Positions 1 through 9,839 of a DNA stretch of 64,000 nt are shown here, piece by piece (the first letter of the stretch is position 1; each line of letters begins with the position of its first letter). The position numbers and the translations under genes are program-made. This DNA comes from Xanthomonas sontii. Its GTDB lineage: Bacteria; Pseudomonadota; Gammaproteobacteria; Xanthomonadales; Xanthomonadaceae. The notes under the pieces are model-generated. The model ran no database searches. It was not told the DNA's origin and was given only the letters and a program-made list of their open reading frames with translations. The DNA lies in NCBI RefSeq assembly GCF_040529055.1, contig NZ_CP132342.1, forward strand, positions 2,664,001-2,728,000, written 5' to 3'.

Positions 1-119
1 AGGAGTTGCTGGGGCCGCGTTTCGTGCGGGCGTACATTTCGGTCAAGCGCAAGGAGTACGAGACGTTCTTCCGGGTGATCAGTTCGTGGGAGCGGGAGTT
101 TTTGTTGTTGAACGTGTGA
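1..119 (+). CDS. C-terminal end of a glutamine synthetase family protein (gamma-glutamylputrescine synthetase-like), cut by window start
   Basis: Only the last 38 codons are present, read from position 3 to a TGA at 117-119. The peptide ends with a charged, aromatic tail (SSWEREFLLLNV), which resembles the end of type III/PuuA-like glutamine synthetases. The inference leans on context: the next genes are a putrescine aminotransferase, a putrescine importer and a succinate-semialdehyde dehydrogenase. A ligase that glutamylates putrescine would fit this pathway. The active site lies outside the window, so the substrate cannot be judged. Confidence 0.55.
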   Translation, partial: ELLGPRFVRAYISVKRKEYETFFRVISSWEREFLLLNV

Positions 120-179
120 GCTGCTGTTGGCTGTTGTGGTTGGGCTGCTGCGCAGTTGTTCGTACTCCTCGACGCTGCT

Positions 180-990
<811 letters not shown>

Positions 991-1019
991 GCGGCCTTGG
1001 TACCGACATTGGAGTGGAC

Positions 1020-2384
1020 ATGGACCCGATCGATACGCGCGCCCTGCAGGACCTGGATGCCGCGCACCACCTGCACCCGTTCAACGACAACGCCGCCCTG
1101 GCGCAGAAAGGCACCCGCATCCTCACCCGCGGCGATGGCGCCTACGTCTGGGATGCCGACGGCAACAAGTTGCTGGATGCCTTCGCCGGCCTGTGGTGCG
1201 TCAACGTCGGCTACGGGCGCAAGGAACTCGGCCAGGCCGCCGCGCGGCAGATGGAACAGCTGGCGTACTACAACAGCTTCTTCCAGTGCACCACCGAACC
1301 CACCATCCGCCTGGCCGCCAAGCTCGCCGAACTGGCGCCCGGCGACCTCGACCATGCCTTCTTCACCAACTCCGGCTCCGAGGCCAACGACACCATCCTG
1401 CGCCTGGTGCGGCACTTCTGGGCCGTGCAGAACCAGCCCCAGAAGACCATCTTCATCGGCCGCCACGACGGCTACCACGGCACCACCATGGCCGGCGCCA
1501 GCCTAGGCGGGATGAAGGGCATGCACCGCCAGGGCGGCCTGCCTATCCCGGACATCCACCACATCGATCCGCCGTACTGGTTCGGCGACGGCGGCGACAT
1601 GGATCCGGAGGAATACGGGCTGCTCGCCGCGCGGCGACTGGAGGACAAGATCCTGGAACTGGGGTCGGAGCGGGTGGCCGCGTTCATCGGCGAGCCGATC
1701 ATGGGCGCGATCGGCGTGTACATTCCGCCGCGCAGCTACTGGCCGGAGATCGAGCGCATCTGCCGCCGCTACGACGTGCTGCTGGTCGCCGACGAGGTGA
1801 TCTGCGGCTTCGGCCGCACCGGCGAATGGTTCGGGTCGCAATACTTCGGCTTCCAGCCGGACGTGATGACCATCGCCAAGGGCATCACCTCCGGCTACAT
1901 CCCGCTCGGCGCGGCCATGTTCGGCACGCGCGTGGCCACGGTGCTGAAGGGGCAGGGCGGCGAGTTGGCGCATGGCTGCACCTATTCCGGGCACCCGGTG
2001 TGCGCGGCAGTGGCGCTGGAGAACCTGCGCCTGCTGCAGGACGAGGGCATCGTCGAACGCGCGCGCAGCGAGATCGCGCCGTACCTGGCGCAACGCTGGG
2101 CCGAGCTGGGCGAGCACCGGCTGGTGGGCGAGGCGCGCATCGTCGGCATGATCGGCGCGCTGGAACTGGTGCCGGACAAGCCGCGCCGGCAGTACTTCCC
2201 CGAGCGCGGCAAGGTCGGCGCATTGTGCCGCGACAACGCGCTGCGCCGCGGCCTGATCCTGCGCGCCACCAACGACGCGATGTTGCTGTCGCCGCCGCTG
2301 ATCCTCAGCCGTGCCCAGGTCGACGAACTGTTCGACAAGGCCTGGCTGGCGCTGGAGGATACGGCCCAGGCGCTGGGCAAATAG
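1020..2384 (+). CDS. spuC: Class III aminotransferase, putrescine:pyruvate aminotransferase-like
   Basis: This 454-aa PLP-dependent class III aminotransferase is predicted to move the amino group of putrescine to pyruvate, giving 4-aminobutanal. Visible family features are the glycine-rich TNSGSEAND cofactor loop (about residues 116-124), the FIGRHDGYHG segment (about 145-154), the VADEV aspartate near residue 258 and the Schiff-base lysine in MTIAKGITSG (K287). The frame is open upstream to about position 636, but that part is repeat sequence, so I chose the ATG at 1020; GTG 1014 is an alternative. It lies between a glutamine-synthetase-like gene and potF, which supports polyamine as substrate. 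Other amine donors such as beta-alanine or cadaverine cannot be excluded. Confidence 0.85.
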   Translation: MDPIDTRALQDLDAAHHLHPFNDNAALAQKGTRILTRGDGAYVWDADGNKLLDAFAGLWCVNVGYGRKELGQAAARQMEQLAYYNSFFQCTTEPTIRLAAKLAELAPGDLDHAFFTNSGSEANDTILRLVRHFWAVQNQPQKTIFIGRHDGYHGTTMAGASLGGMKGMHRQGGLPIPDIHHIDPPYWFGDGGDMDPEEYGLLAARRLEDKILELGSERVAAFIGEPIMGAIGVYIPPRSYWPEIERICRRYDVLLVADEVICGFGRTGEWFGSQYFGFQPDVMTIAKGITSGYIPLGAAMFGTRVATVLKGQGGELAHGCTYSGHPVCAAVALENLRLLQDEGIVERARSEIAPYLAQRWAELGEHRLVGEARIVGMIGALELVPDKPRRQYFPERGKVGALCRDNALRRGLILRATNDAMLLSPPLILSRAQVDELFDKAWLALEDTAQALGK

Positions 2385-2477
2385 CCCGGCGCTGGGTAGT
2401 CTGGAGCCCCGATCCCGGATCCGGCACGCGCCGCCGATCCTTCCATTCCTGCCCCCACGGACCCGCGGAGACCTGCG

Positions 2478-3599
2478 ATGAAGCTGCGACTGCTCACTCT
2501 TTCCCTGGCCACGGCGCTGCTCGCCGGCTGCGGCGGCTCCGGCGGCGACGCGGACAAGGCGGGGCAGGGCGAGGCGAAGGTCCTCAACGTCTACAACTAC
2601 TCGGACTACATCGCCGAGAACACGATTCCCGACTTCGAGAAACAGAGCGGGATCAAGGTCACCTACGACGTCTTCGACAGCGACGAGATGGTGGAGACCA
2701 AGCTGCTGGCCGGCGGCAGCGGCTACGACGTGGTGGTGCCGACGCTGAACTTCTTCGGCCGGCAGATCCAGGCCGGCGTGTTCCTGCCGCTGGACAAGAG
2801 CAAGATCCCGAACCTGGCCAATCTCGATCCGCAGATCATGCAGCGCATCGCGCAGCAGGATCCGGGCAACAAGTACGGCGTGCCGTACATGGTCGGCACC
2901 ACCGGCATCGGCTACAACGTGGACAAGGTCAAGGCCGCGTTCGGCAGCACCGACATCGCCAACAGCTGGGACCTGGTGTTCAAGCCGGAGAACCTGTCCA
3001 AGCTCAAGGACTGCGGCGTGACCCTGCTGGACACGCCCTCGGACCTGATCCCGATCGCGCTGCATTACCTGGGCGAGGATCCGCACACCACCGACCCGGC
3101 CAAGATCGAGCAGGCCGCGGCGCTGATCAAGCGCATCCGCCCCTACGTGCAGAACTTCCACTCCTCGCAGTACGTGACCTCGCTGGCCAACGGCAGCACC
3201 TGCCTGGCGGTGGGCTGGTCCGGCGACATCATCCAGGCCCGCGACCGCGCCGAGGAAGCCAAGAACGGCGTGCACGTGGCCTATTCGATTCCCAAGGAAG
3301 GCGCGCCGCAGTGGTTCGACATGCTGGCCATCCCCAAGGACGCCAAGCATCCGGAGAACGCCTACGCGTTCATCAACTACCTGCTGACGCCCAAGGTGGC
3401 CGCGGCCAATACCGACTTCATCCACTACGCCAACCCGGTGCCGCAGGCGACCCCGCTGGTGGACGCGGCGATCCGCAACGATCCCACCATCTATCCGCCG
3501 CCGGACGTGGCCGCGAAGATGTTCACCTATTCGATCAACCCGCCCGAAGTGGACAAGCTGTACACCCGCCTGTGGACGGAGATCAAGACCGGCCGTTGA
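2478..3599 (+). CDS. potF: Putrescine-binding periplasmic lipoprotein of the Pot ABC importer
   Basis: This 373-aa extracellular solute-binding protein belongs to the PotD/PotF/SpuD family. The N-terminus is a lipoprotein signal (LLAGC, Cys18), so the mature protein should be anchored to a membrane rather than free in the periplasm. The mature part starts with the typical LNVYNYSDYI strand followed by TIPDFEKQSGIKVTYDVFDS, and later shows VPYMVGTTGIGYN and CLAVGWSGDI. It should capture putrescine for the PotG/H/I transporter encoded at 8697-11643. It is separated from those genes by an efflux cassette, which is unusual for a pot operon. A purine-rich segment before ATG 2478 (GCGGAG) serves as ribosome site. 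Confidence 0.88.
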   Translation: MKLRLLTLSLATALLAGCGGSGGDADKAGQGEAKVLNVYNYSDYIAENTIPDFEKQSGIKVTYDVFDSDEMVETKLLAGGSGYDVVVPTLNFFGRQIQAGVFLPLDKSKIPNLANLDPQIMQRIAQQDPGNKYGVPYMVGTTGIGYNVDKVKAAFGSTDIANSWDLVFKPENLSKLKDCGVTLLDTPSDLIPIALHYLGEDPHTTDPAKIEQAAALIKRIRPYVQNFHSSQYVTSLANGSTCLAVGWSGDIIQARDRAEEAKNGVHVAYSIPKEGAPQWFDMLAIPKDAKHPENAYAFINYLLTPKVAAANTDFIHYANPVPQATPLVDAAIRNDPTIYPPPDVAAKMFTYSINPPEVDKLYTRLWTEIKTGR

Positions 3600-3697
3600 G
3601 CCGCCGGCGTTTCGGTCCGGGTAAGGCTTTGCGGGTTGCCCCGGACCGCTATCGCGCTGCGCTTGCCCGAGCGACCAGGGGGAGCGTAAGCGGCTGT

Positions 3698-3780
3698 TGT
3701 GGGAGGGACTTCAGTCCCGACGCGATGCTGCCTGGGACGCATCGCGTCTTCGCCCGTGGCGGCTGAAGCCGCTCCTGGAG
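3698..3780. repeat. REP-like pair, two sequence flavours facing each other
   Basis: The left unit (3698-3721) begins TGTGGGAGGGACTTCAGTCC. The right unit (about 3756-3777) is the reverse complement of the GGAGCGGCTTCAGCCGC flavour. In the left unit the inner palindrome is GGGACTtcAGTCCC instead of GCGGCTtcAGCCGC: both sides changed together. The remainder of the 3600-4163 gap holds one more unit and no gene I can support. Confidence 0.75.
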
Positions 3781-3854
3781 TTTTTTGCCGGTCCACGCAG
3801 GCACCGCGCCGGCACGCTCTCCCGGTTGAGATCGGAGCCAGTAACACCCTCTCC

Positions 3855-3883
3855 CGCAGGAGCGGCTTCAGTCGCGACGGGCC
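3855..3883. repeat. Solitary REP-like unit
   Basis: The unit reads GCAGGAGCGGCTTCAGTCGC followed by GACGGG. It matches the other GGAGCGGCTTCAGCCGC copies with one change in the inner stem. No inverted partner is visible within 100 nt. Confidence 0.65.
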
Positions 3884-4163
3884 GTCCCGATCGCACCTCG
3901 TCGCGCGAGTGAAGGTCGCCCCCGATACATCGCTCCCCCCATCGGGATGAGAGACCGGGGACATCGCTCCCTCGACCCAAGCGGCCGGGGCGGGCGCCGC
4001 ACAGCGTCCGTTATCGCGGCGACGCTGCAGCGCCACCGCCACGTGATGCTCACACACTCTGTACTCACCGGTACAAATAATGCGCCGGCTGGCGTACGCT
4101 ACCGTTTGGTGGCGTCGCCGTTCCGACCCGGCGACGTTCTTCCTCTCCCCAGGAATCAGCGAC

Positions 4164-5432
4164 TTGAGCAACCACGACCCAGACTCCTCACAGGCGCCGC
4201 GGCAGGCCGCCGCGCGCGACGCCCATGCCGGCCAGGGCCAGTCCGGCTCGCCCCGGGACGACACGGGCCATGACGGCAAGGGCCAAGCCGACGACGGCAA
4301 GTCCGACACGCCGTCGCCGCTGAAGAACCCCAAGGTCAAATGGACCCTGCTGCTGATCGGCCTGCTGGTGGTGATCGGCCTGGTGGTGTGGCTGATCTAT
4401 TACCTCACCACCGGCCGCTACCTGCAGGAAACCAACAACGCCTATCTGCAGGCCGATACGGTGGCGGTGGCGCCGCGGGTCAACGGCTACGTGACCGCGG
4501 TGTATGTGCGCGACAACCAGAGCGTGACCGCTGGGCAGCCGCTGCTGGAGATCGACCCGCGCACCTACCGCGCCACCCTGGAGCAGGCGCAGGCGGCGAT
4601 CGCGGTACGCCAGGCCGACATCGCTGCCGCCGAGGCCGGGCTGCAGGCGCAGCGCGCCAGCCTGCTGCAGGCGCGCACCCAGGTCACTGCCGCCGCCGCC
4701 AGCCTGCGCTTCGCCCAGGGCGAGGCCAAGCGCTTCGGGCCGTTGGCCGCCTCCGGCGCCGACACCCACGAACACTACGAAAGCATCGTCCACGACCGCG
4801 ACCGCGCGCAGGCGCAGTTCGACGCGGCCAAGGCCCAGGTCGTCGCTGCGGAGAGCCAGGTGCAGGGCACCAGCGCCAAGCTCGACCAGGCCCGTGCCGG
4901 GCTGGTGCAGGCGCAGGCCGACGCCGCGCAGGCGCAGGTGGCGGTGGAGGACACCCGCCTGACCGCGCGCATCGCCGGTCGCATCGGCGACAAGACCGTG
5001 CAGGTCGGCCAGTTCGTCGCGGCCGGCACCCGGTTGATGAGCGTGGTGCCGGTGGACGCGCTGTACCTGAGCGCCAACTTCAAGGAAACCCAGGTCGGGC
5101 TGATGCGGCCGGGGCAGCCGGCGCGGATCGAGGTCGATGCGCTGTCCGGGGTGGAGCTGGACGGCGTGGTCGAGAGCATCGCCCCGGGCACCGGGTCGCA
5201 GTTCGCGCTGCTGCCGCCGGAGAACGCCACCGGCAACTTCACCAAGGTGGTGCAGCGGGTGCCGGTGCGCATCCGCCTCAAGGCCGGCGCCGAGGCGCGC
5301 AAGGTGCTGGTGCCGGGCATGTCGGTGACGGTGACGGTCGATACGCGCAGCGCCAAGGATGCCAAGGAGCGCGTGGAGGAAGAGGACGCGCAGGGCCAGG
5401 ATGCGGTCGCCCCGCGCGGGCGCACCCCGTGA
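4164..5432 (+). CDS. emrA: HlyD/EmrA-family membrane fusion protein of a multidrug efflux pump (TTG start)
   Basis: This is a periplasmic adaptor linking an inner-membrane MFS pump to an outer-membrane channel. I chose the TTG at 4164 because an AGGAA ribosome site lies 8 nt upstream; the frame stays open to an ATG at 4080 without such a site. The 422-aa product has a hydrophilic Gly/Asp/Gln-rich cytoplasmic tail (1-55), one membrane anchor (about 60-80), a biotinyl-lipoyl-like half motif (VAPRVNGYVTAVYVRDNQSV), a long Ala/Gln-rich alpha-hairpin, and a barrel segment with the LSANFKETQV signature of EmrA proteins. It overlaps the next gene by 4 nt, so it is translationally coupled to the pump. 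The exported substrate is unknown. Confidence 0.85.
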   Translation: MSNHDPDSSQAPRQAAARDAHAGQGQSGSPRDDTGHDGKGQADDGKSDTPSPLKNPKVKWTLLLIGLLVVIGLVVWLIYYLTTGRYLQETNNAYLQADTVAVAPRVNGYVTAVYVRDNQSVTAGQPLLEIDPRTYRATLEQAQAAIAVRQADIAAAEAGLQAQRASLLQARTQVTAAAASLRFAQGEAKRFGPLAASGADTHEHYESIVHDRDRAQAQFDAAKAQVVAAESQVQGTSAKLDQARAGLVQAQADAAQAQVAVEDTRLTARIAGRIGDKTVQVGQFVAAGTRLMSVVPVDALYLSANFKETQVGLMRPGQPARIEVDALSGVELDGVVESIAPGTGSQFALLPPENATGNFTKVVQRVPVRIRLKAGAEARKVLVPGMSVTVTVDTRSAKDAKERVEEEDAQGQDAVAPRGRTP

Positions 5433-7006
5433 GCGAAGCGGCCGCGGCGGCTGGCACGCAGGCGCCGGGCAAGGCCGACACCGGGGCCTGGCTGGCGGTG
5501 GCCGCCGGCACCATCGGTTCGTTCATGGCGACGCTGGACATCTCCATCGTCAACGCCGCACTGCCGACCATCCAGGGCGAGGTTGGCGCCAGCGGCACCG
5601 AAGGCACCTGGATCTCGACCTCCTACCTGGTCGCCGAGATCGTGATGATCCCGCTGACCGGCTGGTTCGTGCGCACCCTGGGGCTGCGCAACTTCCTGCT
5701 GATCTGCGCGCTGCTTTTCACGTTTTTCTCGGTGGTGTGCGGGCTGTCCAGCAGCCTGACCATGATGATCCTCGGCCGGGTCGGCCAGGGCTTCGCCGGC
5801 GGCGCGCTGATCCCCACCGCGCTGACCATCGTCGCCACGCGGCTGCCGCCAGCGCAGCAGACCCTGGGCACGGCGCTGTTCGGCATGACCGTGATCCTGG
5901 GCCCGGTGATCGGGCCGCTGCTGGGCGGCTGGCTCACCGAGAACGTGAGCTGGCACTACGCGTTCTTCCTCAACGTGCCGGTCTGCGCCGGCCTGGTGGC
6001 GCTGCTGCTGCTCGGGCTGCCGCATGAGCGCATGTATCTGCGCGGGCTGCTTGACGCCGACTGGCTCGGCATCTTCGGCCTGACCGCCGGACTGGGCGCG
6101 CTGACCGTGGTGCTGGAAGAAGGCCAGCGCGAGCGCTGGTTCGAATCCACCGAGATCGTGCTGCTGAGCGTGGTGTCGCTGGTCGGCTTCATCGCTCTGG
6201 TCGGCTCGCAATTCCTCAGCCGGCAGCCGGTGATCCGCCTGTCGATCCTGCTGCAACGCAGTTTCGGCGCGGTGTTCGTGATGGTGATGGCGGTGGGCAT
6301 GATCCTGTTCGGGGTCATGTACATGATCCCGCAGTTCCTGGCGGTGATCTCCGGCTACAACACCGAGCAGTCCGGCTACGTGGTGCTGCTGTCGGGCGTC
6401 CCCACGGTGCTGCTGATGCCGATGATGCCCAAGCTGCTGACCACGGTGGATGTGCGCGTGCTGGTGCTCGGCGGGTTGAGCTGCTTCGCCGCGGCCTGCT
6501 TCGTCAACATGCACCTCACCGCCGAGTCGGTGGGCATGCATTTCGTGGCCGGGCAGCTGCTGCAGGGCTGCGGGCTGGCGCTGGCGATGATGTCGCTCAA
6601 CCAGGCGGCGATCTCCTCGGTGCCGCCGGACCTGGCCGGCGACGCCTCGGGCCTGTTCAATGCCGCGCGCAACATGGGCGGCTCGATCGGCCTGGCGCTG
6701 ATCTCCACCTTCCAGGAGCGGCGCATGGTGTTCCATACGCAGATGCTCGGCAGCGGCACCACCGCCAATTCGCCGCTGGCGCAGGACTACCTGCACGGCA
6801 TCGCCGCGCAACTGCAGTCGGTGTCCGGCGCCGGCGCGGCGATGCAGTCGCTGGCGCAACTGGCGCGGCTGGTGCAGCAGCAGGCCCTGGTGATGACCTA
6901 CAACGATCTGTTCTGGATCTTCGGGGTGATCGTGGTCTGCACGATCCCGCTGGCGTTCCTGCTCAAGCCGCTGCCCAAGGGCGGCGCTCCGCTCGCGATG
7001 CATTGA
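5429..7006 (+). CDS. emrB: DHA2-family MFS drug transporter (EmrB/QacA type)
   Basis: This 525-aa proton-driven exporter starts at GTG 5429 within the stop of emrA (GTGA overlap). Family marks include the N-terminal LDISIVNAALPTIQG motif (D1 of DHA2 pumps), the GRVGQGFAGGALIPTAL segment, motif C-like GPVIGPLLGGWLTENVSWHYAFFLNVP and the late NAARNMGGSIGLALISTF. About 14 hydrophobic segments can be traced, as expected for EmrB. Its gene lies between the adaptor and the outer-membrane channel, so the three should form one tripartite pump. The cassette interrupts polyamine uptake genes, so polyamines or toxic amines are conceivable substrates, but nothing in the sequence shows that. Confidence 0.88.
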   Translation: MSEAAAAAGTQAPGKADTGAWLAVAAGTIGSFMATLDISIVNAALPTIQGEVGASGTEGTWISTSYLVAEIVMIPLTGWFVRTLGLRNFLLICALLFTFFSVVCGLSSSLTMMILGRVGQGFAGGALIPTALTIVATRLPPAQQTLGTALFGMTVILGPVIGPLLGGWLTENVSWHYAFFLNVPVCAGLVALLLLGLPHERMYLRGLLDADWLGIFGLTAGLGALTVVLEEGQRERWFESTEIVLLSVVSLVGFIALVGSQFLSRQPVIRLSILLQRSFGAVFVMVMAVGMILFGVMYMIPQFLAVISGYNTEQSGYVVLLSGVPTVLLMPMMPKLLTTVDVRVLVLGGLSCFAAACFVNMHLTAESVGMHFVAGQLLQGCGLALAMMSLNQAAISSVPPDLAGDASGLFNAARNMGGSIGLALISTFQERRMVFHTQMLGSGTTANSPLAQDYLHGIAAQLQSVSGAGAAMQSLAQLARLVQQQALVMTYNDLFWIFGVIVVCTIPLAFLLKPLPKGGAPLAMH

Positions 7007-7013
7007 GGATTCC

Positions 7014-8522
7014 ATGGCCCTGCGTTTCTCCCGCGTTCTCGTCGCCGCCGCGCTGCCCTCGCTGCTGTCGGCCTGCATGCTCGGCCCGGACTACGTGAAG
7101 CCGCCGCCGGTGGCCGAGGCGGCGCTGGCGCAGCCGCGGCTGCACCGCGCCGATGCCACGGCCGCGGCCGCCGGCGTGGTGCCGGCACCGCCGCCGCAGC
7201 GCTGGTGGGACACCCTGCAGGATCCGCAGTTGACCATGCTGGTCGAGCAGGCCCTGCAGCACAGTCCCAACCTGCGGGTGGCGCAGGCGCGCCTGCGCGC
7301 CTCGCGCGCGCTGGTCGACCAGCGCCACGCCGAGCAGTTGCCCAGCGTCGGAGCGACGGCCGCCTATCTCAACGCGCGCGCGCCGGATGCGCTGACCGAC
7401 CGCCTGGGCAGCATCGCCGCCGGCACCGGCCAGCCGGTGGAGATCGATCCGCGCGCGCAGCTCTACAGCGTCGGCATCGATGCCAGCTGGGAACTGGATT
7501 TCTTCGGCCGCCGCCGCCGCGCCAGCGAGGGCGCACTGGCCGATGCCCAGGCCGACGAGGCCGACCTGGCCGACACCCAGGTGCAGATTGCCGCCGAAGT
7601 GGGGCAGGCCTACCTGGGCTACCGCAGCACGCGTGCGCGCATGGCCGTGGCCCAGCGCAACCTGGAGGCTGCCCGGCAGACCCTGCAGCTGACCCGGCAG
7701 CGCCGCGAGCGCGGCGCCGACGCCGACCTGCAGGTGGAACGCGCGCAGGCGCAACTGCAGCAACAGGAAGCGGTACTCCCGGACCTGCAGGCGCAGGCGC
7801 AGGTGGCGCTGGACCAGTTGGCGCTGCTGATCGGCCGCGAGCCCGGCGCGCTCGATGCCGAACTGGCCGCCGACCGGCCGTTGCCGACGCTGCCGGCGAC
7901 GGTGCCGGTGGACGATGCCGGCGCGCTGATCCGGCGGCGCCCGGACGTGCGCCGCGCCGAGCGCCAGCTGGCCGCCTCGTCGGCAAAGATCGGCGAAGCG
8001 CTGACCGCGTATTTCCCGCAGGTCACGCTGCTGGGAAATATCGGCATGGCCGCGACCTCGCCGGGCGATCTCGGCCGCGACGCCGTCAACAGCGTGGTGG
8101 CGCCGTTCCTGCGCTGGTCGATCTTCGATTTCGGCGGCACCCGTGCCAAGGTCGAGCAGGCCCGCGCCGGCAACGCCGCGCGGCTGGCCGCCTACGAAGG
8201 TACGGTGCTGGCCGCGCTGCAGGACGCCAACGGCGCCCTGGCGCGGTTCGGCGCCGCGCGCCAGCAGGCGCTGGCCGCGGACAAGGCCGCCGCCTCGGCC
8301 GATCGTTCCGCGGCGTTGCTGCAACAGCGCTATGCCGCCGGCGCCTCGTCGCTGATCGATGCGCTGGACGTGCAGCGCCAGCAGGCCTCCGCCCAGGACA
8401 GTGCGCTGCAGGCGCATACCCAGGTGCTGCTGCGCTACGTGGCCTTGCAGAAGAGCCTGGGCCTGGGCTGGGCGGCGCCGCAGGCACCGGCGTCCGCGCC
8501 AGCGCCAGCCACGGCGCAGTAA
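7014..8522 (+). CDS. Outer-membrane efflux lipoprotein, NodT/OprM family
   Basis: This 502-aa TolC-like channel has a lipoprotein signal (LLSAC, Cys21) followed by MLGPDYVKPP, the typical start of NodT-type outer-membrane factors. Two outer-membrane efflux repeats are recognisable: an RWWDTLQDPQLTMLVEQAL segment opens the first and a second begins after RRRPDVRRAERQLAA (about residue 310). It starts 7 nt after the emrB stop and completes the EmrAB pump across the envelope. The predicted heptad-like helices with Ala/Gln-rich faces fit the periplasmic tunnel. The gap from 8523 to 8696 separates it from potG and includes a cluster of AATCCC-type repeats. Confidence 0.87.
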   Translation: MALRFSRVLVAAALPSLLSACMLGPDYVKPPPVAEAALAQPRLHRADATAAAAGVVPAPPPQRWWDTLQDPQLTMLVEQALQHSPNLRVAQARLRASRALVDQRHAEQLPSVGATAAYLNARAPDALTDRLGSIAAGTGQPVEIDPRAQLYSVGIDASWELDFFGRRRRASEGALADAQADEADLADTQVQIAAEVGQAYLGYRSTRARMAVAQRNLEAARQTLQLTRQRRERGADADLQVERAQAQLQQQEAVLPDLQAQAQVALDQLALLIGREPGALDAELAADRPLPTLPATVPVDDAGALIRRRPDVRRAERQLAASSAKIGEALTAYFPQVTLLGNIGMAATSPGDLGRDAVNSVVAPFLRWSIFDFGGTRAKVEQARAGNAARLAAYEGTVLAALQDANGALARFGAARQQALAADKAAASADRSAALLQQRYAAGASSLIDALDVQRQQASAQDSALQAHTQVLLRYVALQKSLGLGWAAPQAPASAPAPATAQ

Positions 8523-8535
8523 GCGCGTGCTGCTT

Positions 8536-8572
8536 TGACGAATCCCCAATCCCGACTCCCGAATCCCGCGCC
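8536..8572. repeat. AATCCC-type intergenic mini-repeat cluster
   Basis: The segment reads GAATCCCCAATCCCGACTCC and then CGAATCCCG, a run of imperfect hexamers. Similar clusters lie at 13314-13347, 13438-13471, 32253-32271 and 36794-36826, all in gaps between genes. Confidence 0.6.
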
Positions 8573-8696
8573 GCCGCGCGGCGTGGCCGCCGCGGTATCG
8601 CCGACGCGGCGCCCACGGCTACACTGAGGCTCACCGCGCCGCGGTCGCCGTCGCAGCGGCGCTCCGCACGACGGCGTGCTTCACGGGGAATCACCG

Positions 8697-9839
8697 ATGG
8701 CGTTGAGCGAAGCGAGAACCGACCATCTGCCGGCACCGCCGCCGGCCAAGGGTGCCGGCTATGTGTCCATCGCCGGTCTGCGTAAGGAATTCGACGGCTT
8801 CGTCGCGCTGGACGACATCGACCTGGATATCGGCCAGGGCGAGATCTTCGCGCTGCTGGGCGGTTCCGGCAGCGGCAAGTCGACGCTGCTGCGCTGCCTG
8901 GGTGGATTCGAGCAGCCCAGCCGCGGCCGCATCGTGCTCGACGGCCAGCCGCTGGATGGGCTGCCGCCGTACCAGCGCCCGCTCAACATGATGTTCCAGT
9001 CCTATGCGCTGTTCCCGCACATGAGCGTGGAGCAGAACATCGCCTTCGGGCTGAAGCAGGACGGCCTGTCGCGCAGCGCCATCGCCAGCCGTGTCGGCGA
9101 GATGCTGGAGCTGGTGCGGCTGGGCACGCTCGGCAAGCGCAAGCCGCACCAGCTCTCCGGCGGCCAGCAGCAGCGCGTGGCGCTGGCGCGCTCGCTGGCC
9201 AAGCGGCCGAAACTGCTGCTGCTGGACGAGCCGATGGGCGCGCTGGACAAGAAGCTGCGCTCGCAGATGCAGCTGGAACTGGTCTCGATCATCGAGACCT
9301 CGGGGGTGACCTGCGTGATGGTCACCCACGACCAGGAGGAGGCGATGACCATGGCCACGCGCATCGCGCTGATGGAGCAGGGCCGCATCCGCCAGGTCGG
9401 CACGCCGGGCGACATCTACGAGTCGCCGAACAGCCGTTTCGTCGCCGAGTTCATCGGCTCGGTGAACATGTTCGAGGGCCGCATCGGCGAGGACCATCCC
9501 GACCACGTGACCGTGCTCTGCCCGCAGTTCCCGGTGCCGATCTACATCAGCCACGGCATCACCGGCGTGGAAGGGCAGGAGGTGGCGTTCGCGGTGCGCC
9601 CGGAAAAGGTCTGGATCACCAAGGGCGAACCCGAGCAGACCTACAACAAGGCGCGCGGCACCATCGAGGACATCGCCTATTTCGGCAGCCACTCGATCTT
9701 CCACGTGCGTCTGCCCAGCGGCATCCGCGTGCAATCCAACTTCGCCAACCAGAAGCGCTGGGACAGCGAAGGCATGACCTGGGGCGACACGGTGTGGGTG
9801 TCGTGGGACGACAACGACGGCGTGGTGCTGACCGCATGA
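8697..9839 (+). CDS. potG: Putrescine/spermidine ABC importer ATP-binding subunit
   Basis: This 380-aa ATPase powers the Pot importer. The Walker A is GGSGSGKS (about 55-62), the Q-loop region MMFQSYALFPHMSVEQNI, the signature LSGGQQQRVALARS (from 153), Walker B LLLLDEP (about 173-179) and the switch histidine in MVTHDQEEAM. A C-terminal TOBE regulatory domain starts after EFIGSVNMFEGRI. The ATG at 8697 follows a GGGGAA ribosome site; the frame is open 21 nt further upstream. It overlaps potH by 4 nt (ATGA). The binding protein gene potF lies 5 kb upstream, across the efflux cassette. Confidence 0.92.
   Translation: MALSEARTDHLPAPPPAKGAGYVSIAGLRKEFDGFVALDDIDLDIGQGEIFALLGGSGSGKSTLLRCLGGFEQPSRGRIVLDGQPLDGLPPYQRPLNMMFQSYALFPHMSVEQNIAFGLKQDGLSRSAIASRVGEMLELVRLGTLGKRKPHQLSGGQQQRVALARSLAKRPKLLLLDEPMGALDKKLRSQMQLELVSIIETSGVTCVMVTHDQEEAMTMATRIALMEQGRIRQVGTPGDIYESPNSRFVAEFIGSVNMFEGRIGEDHPDHVTVLCPQFPVPIYISHGITGVEGQEVAFAVRPEKVWITKGEPEQTYNKARGTIEDIAYFGSHSIFHVRLPSGIRVQSNFANQKRWDSEGMTWGDTVWVSWDDNDGVVLTA

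Noticed and set aside
4080..4163. ATG 4080 start for emrA
   Set aside because: No ribosome site there, and the extra residues (Trp/Arg-rich) do not fit HlyD family proteins. TTG 4164 has AGGAA at good distance.
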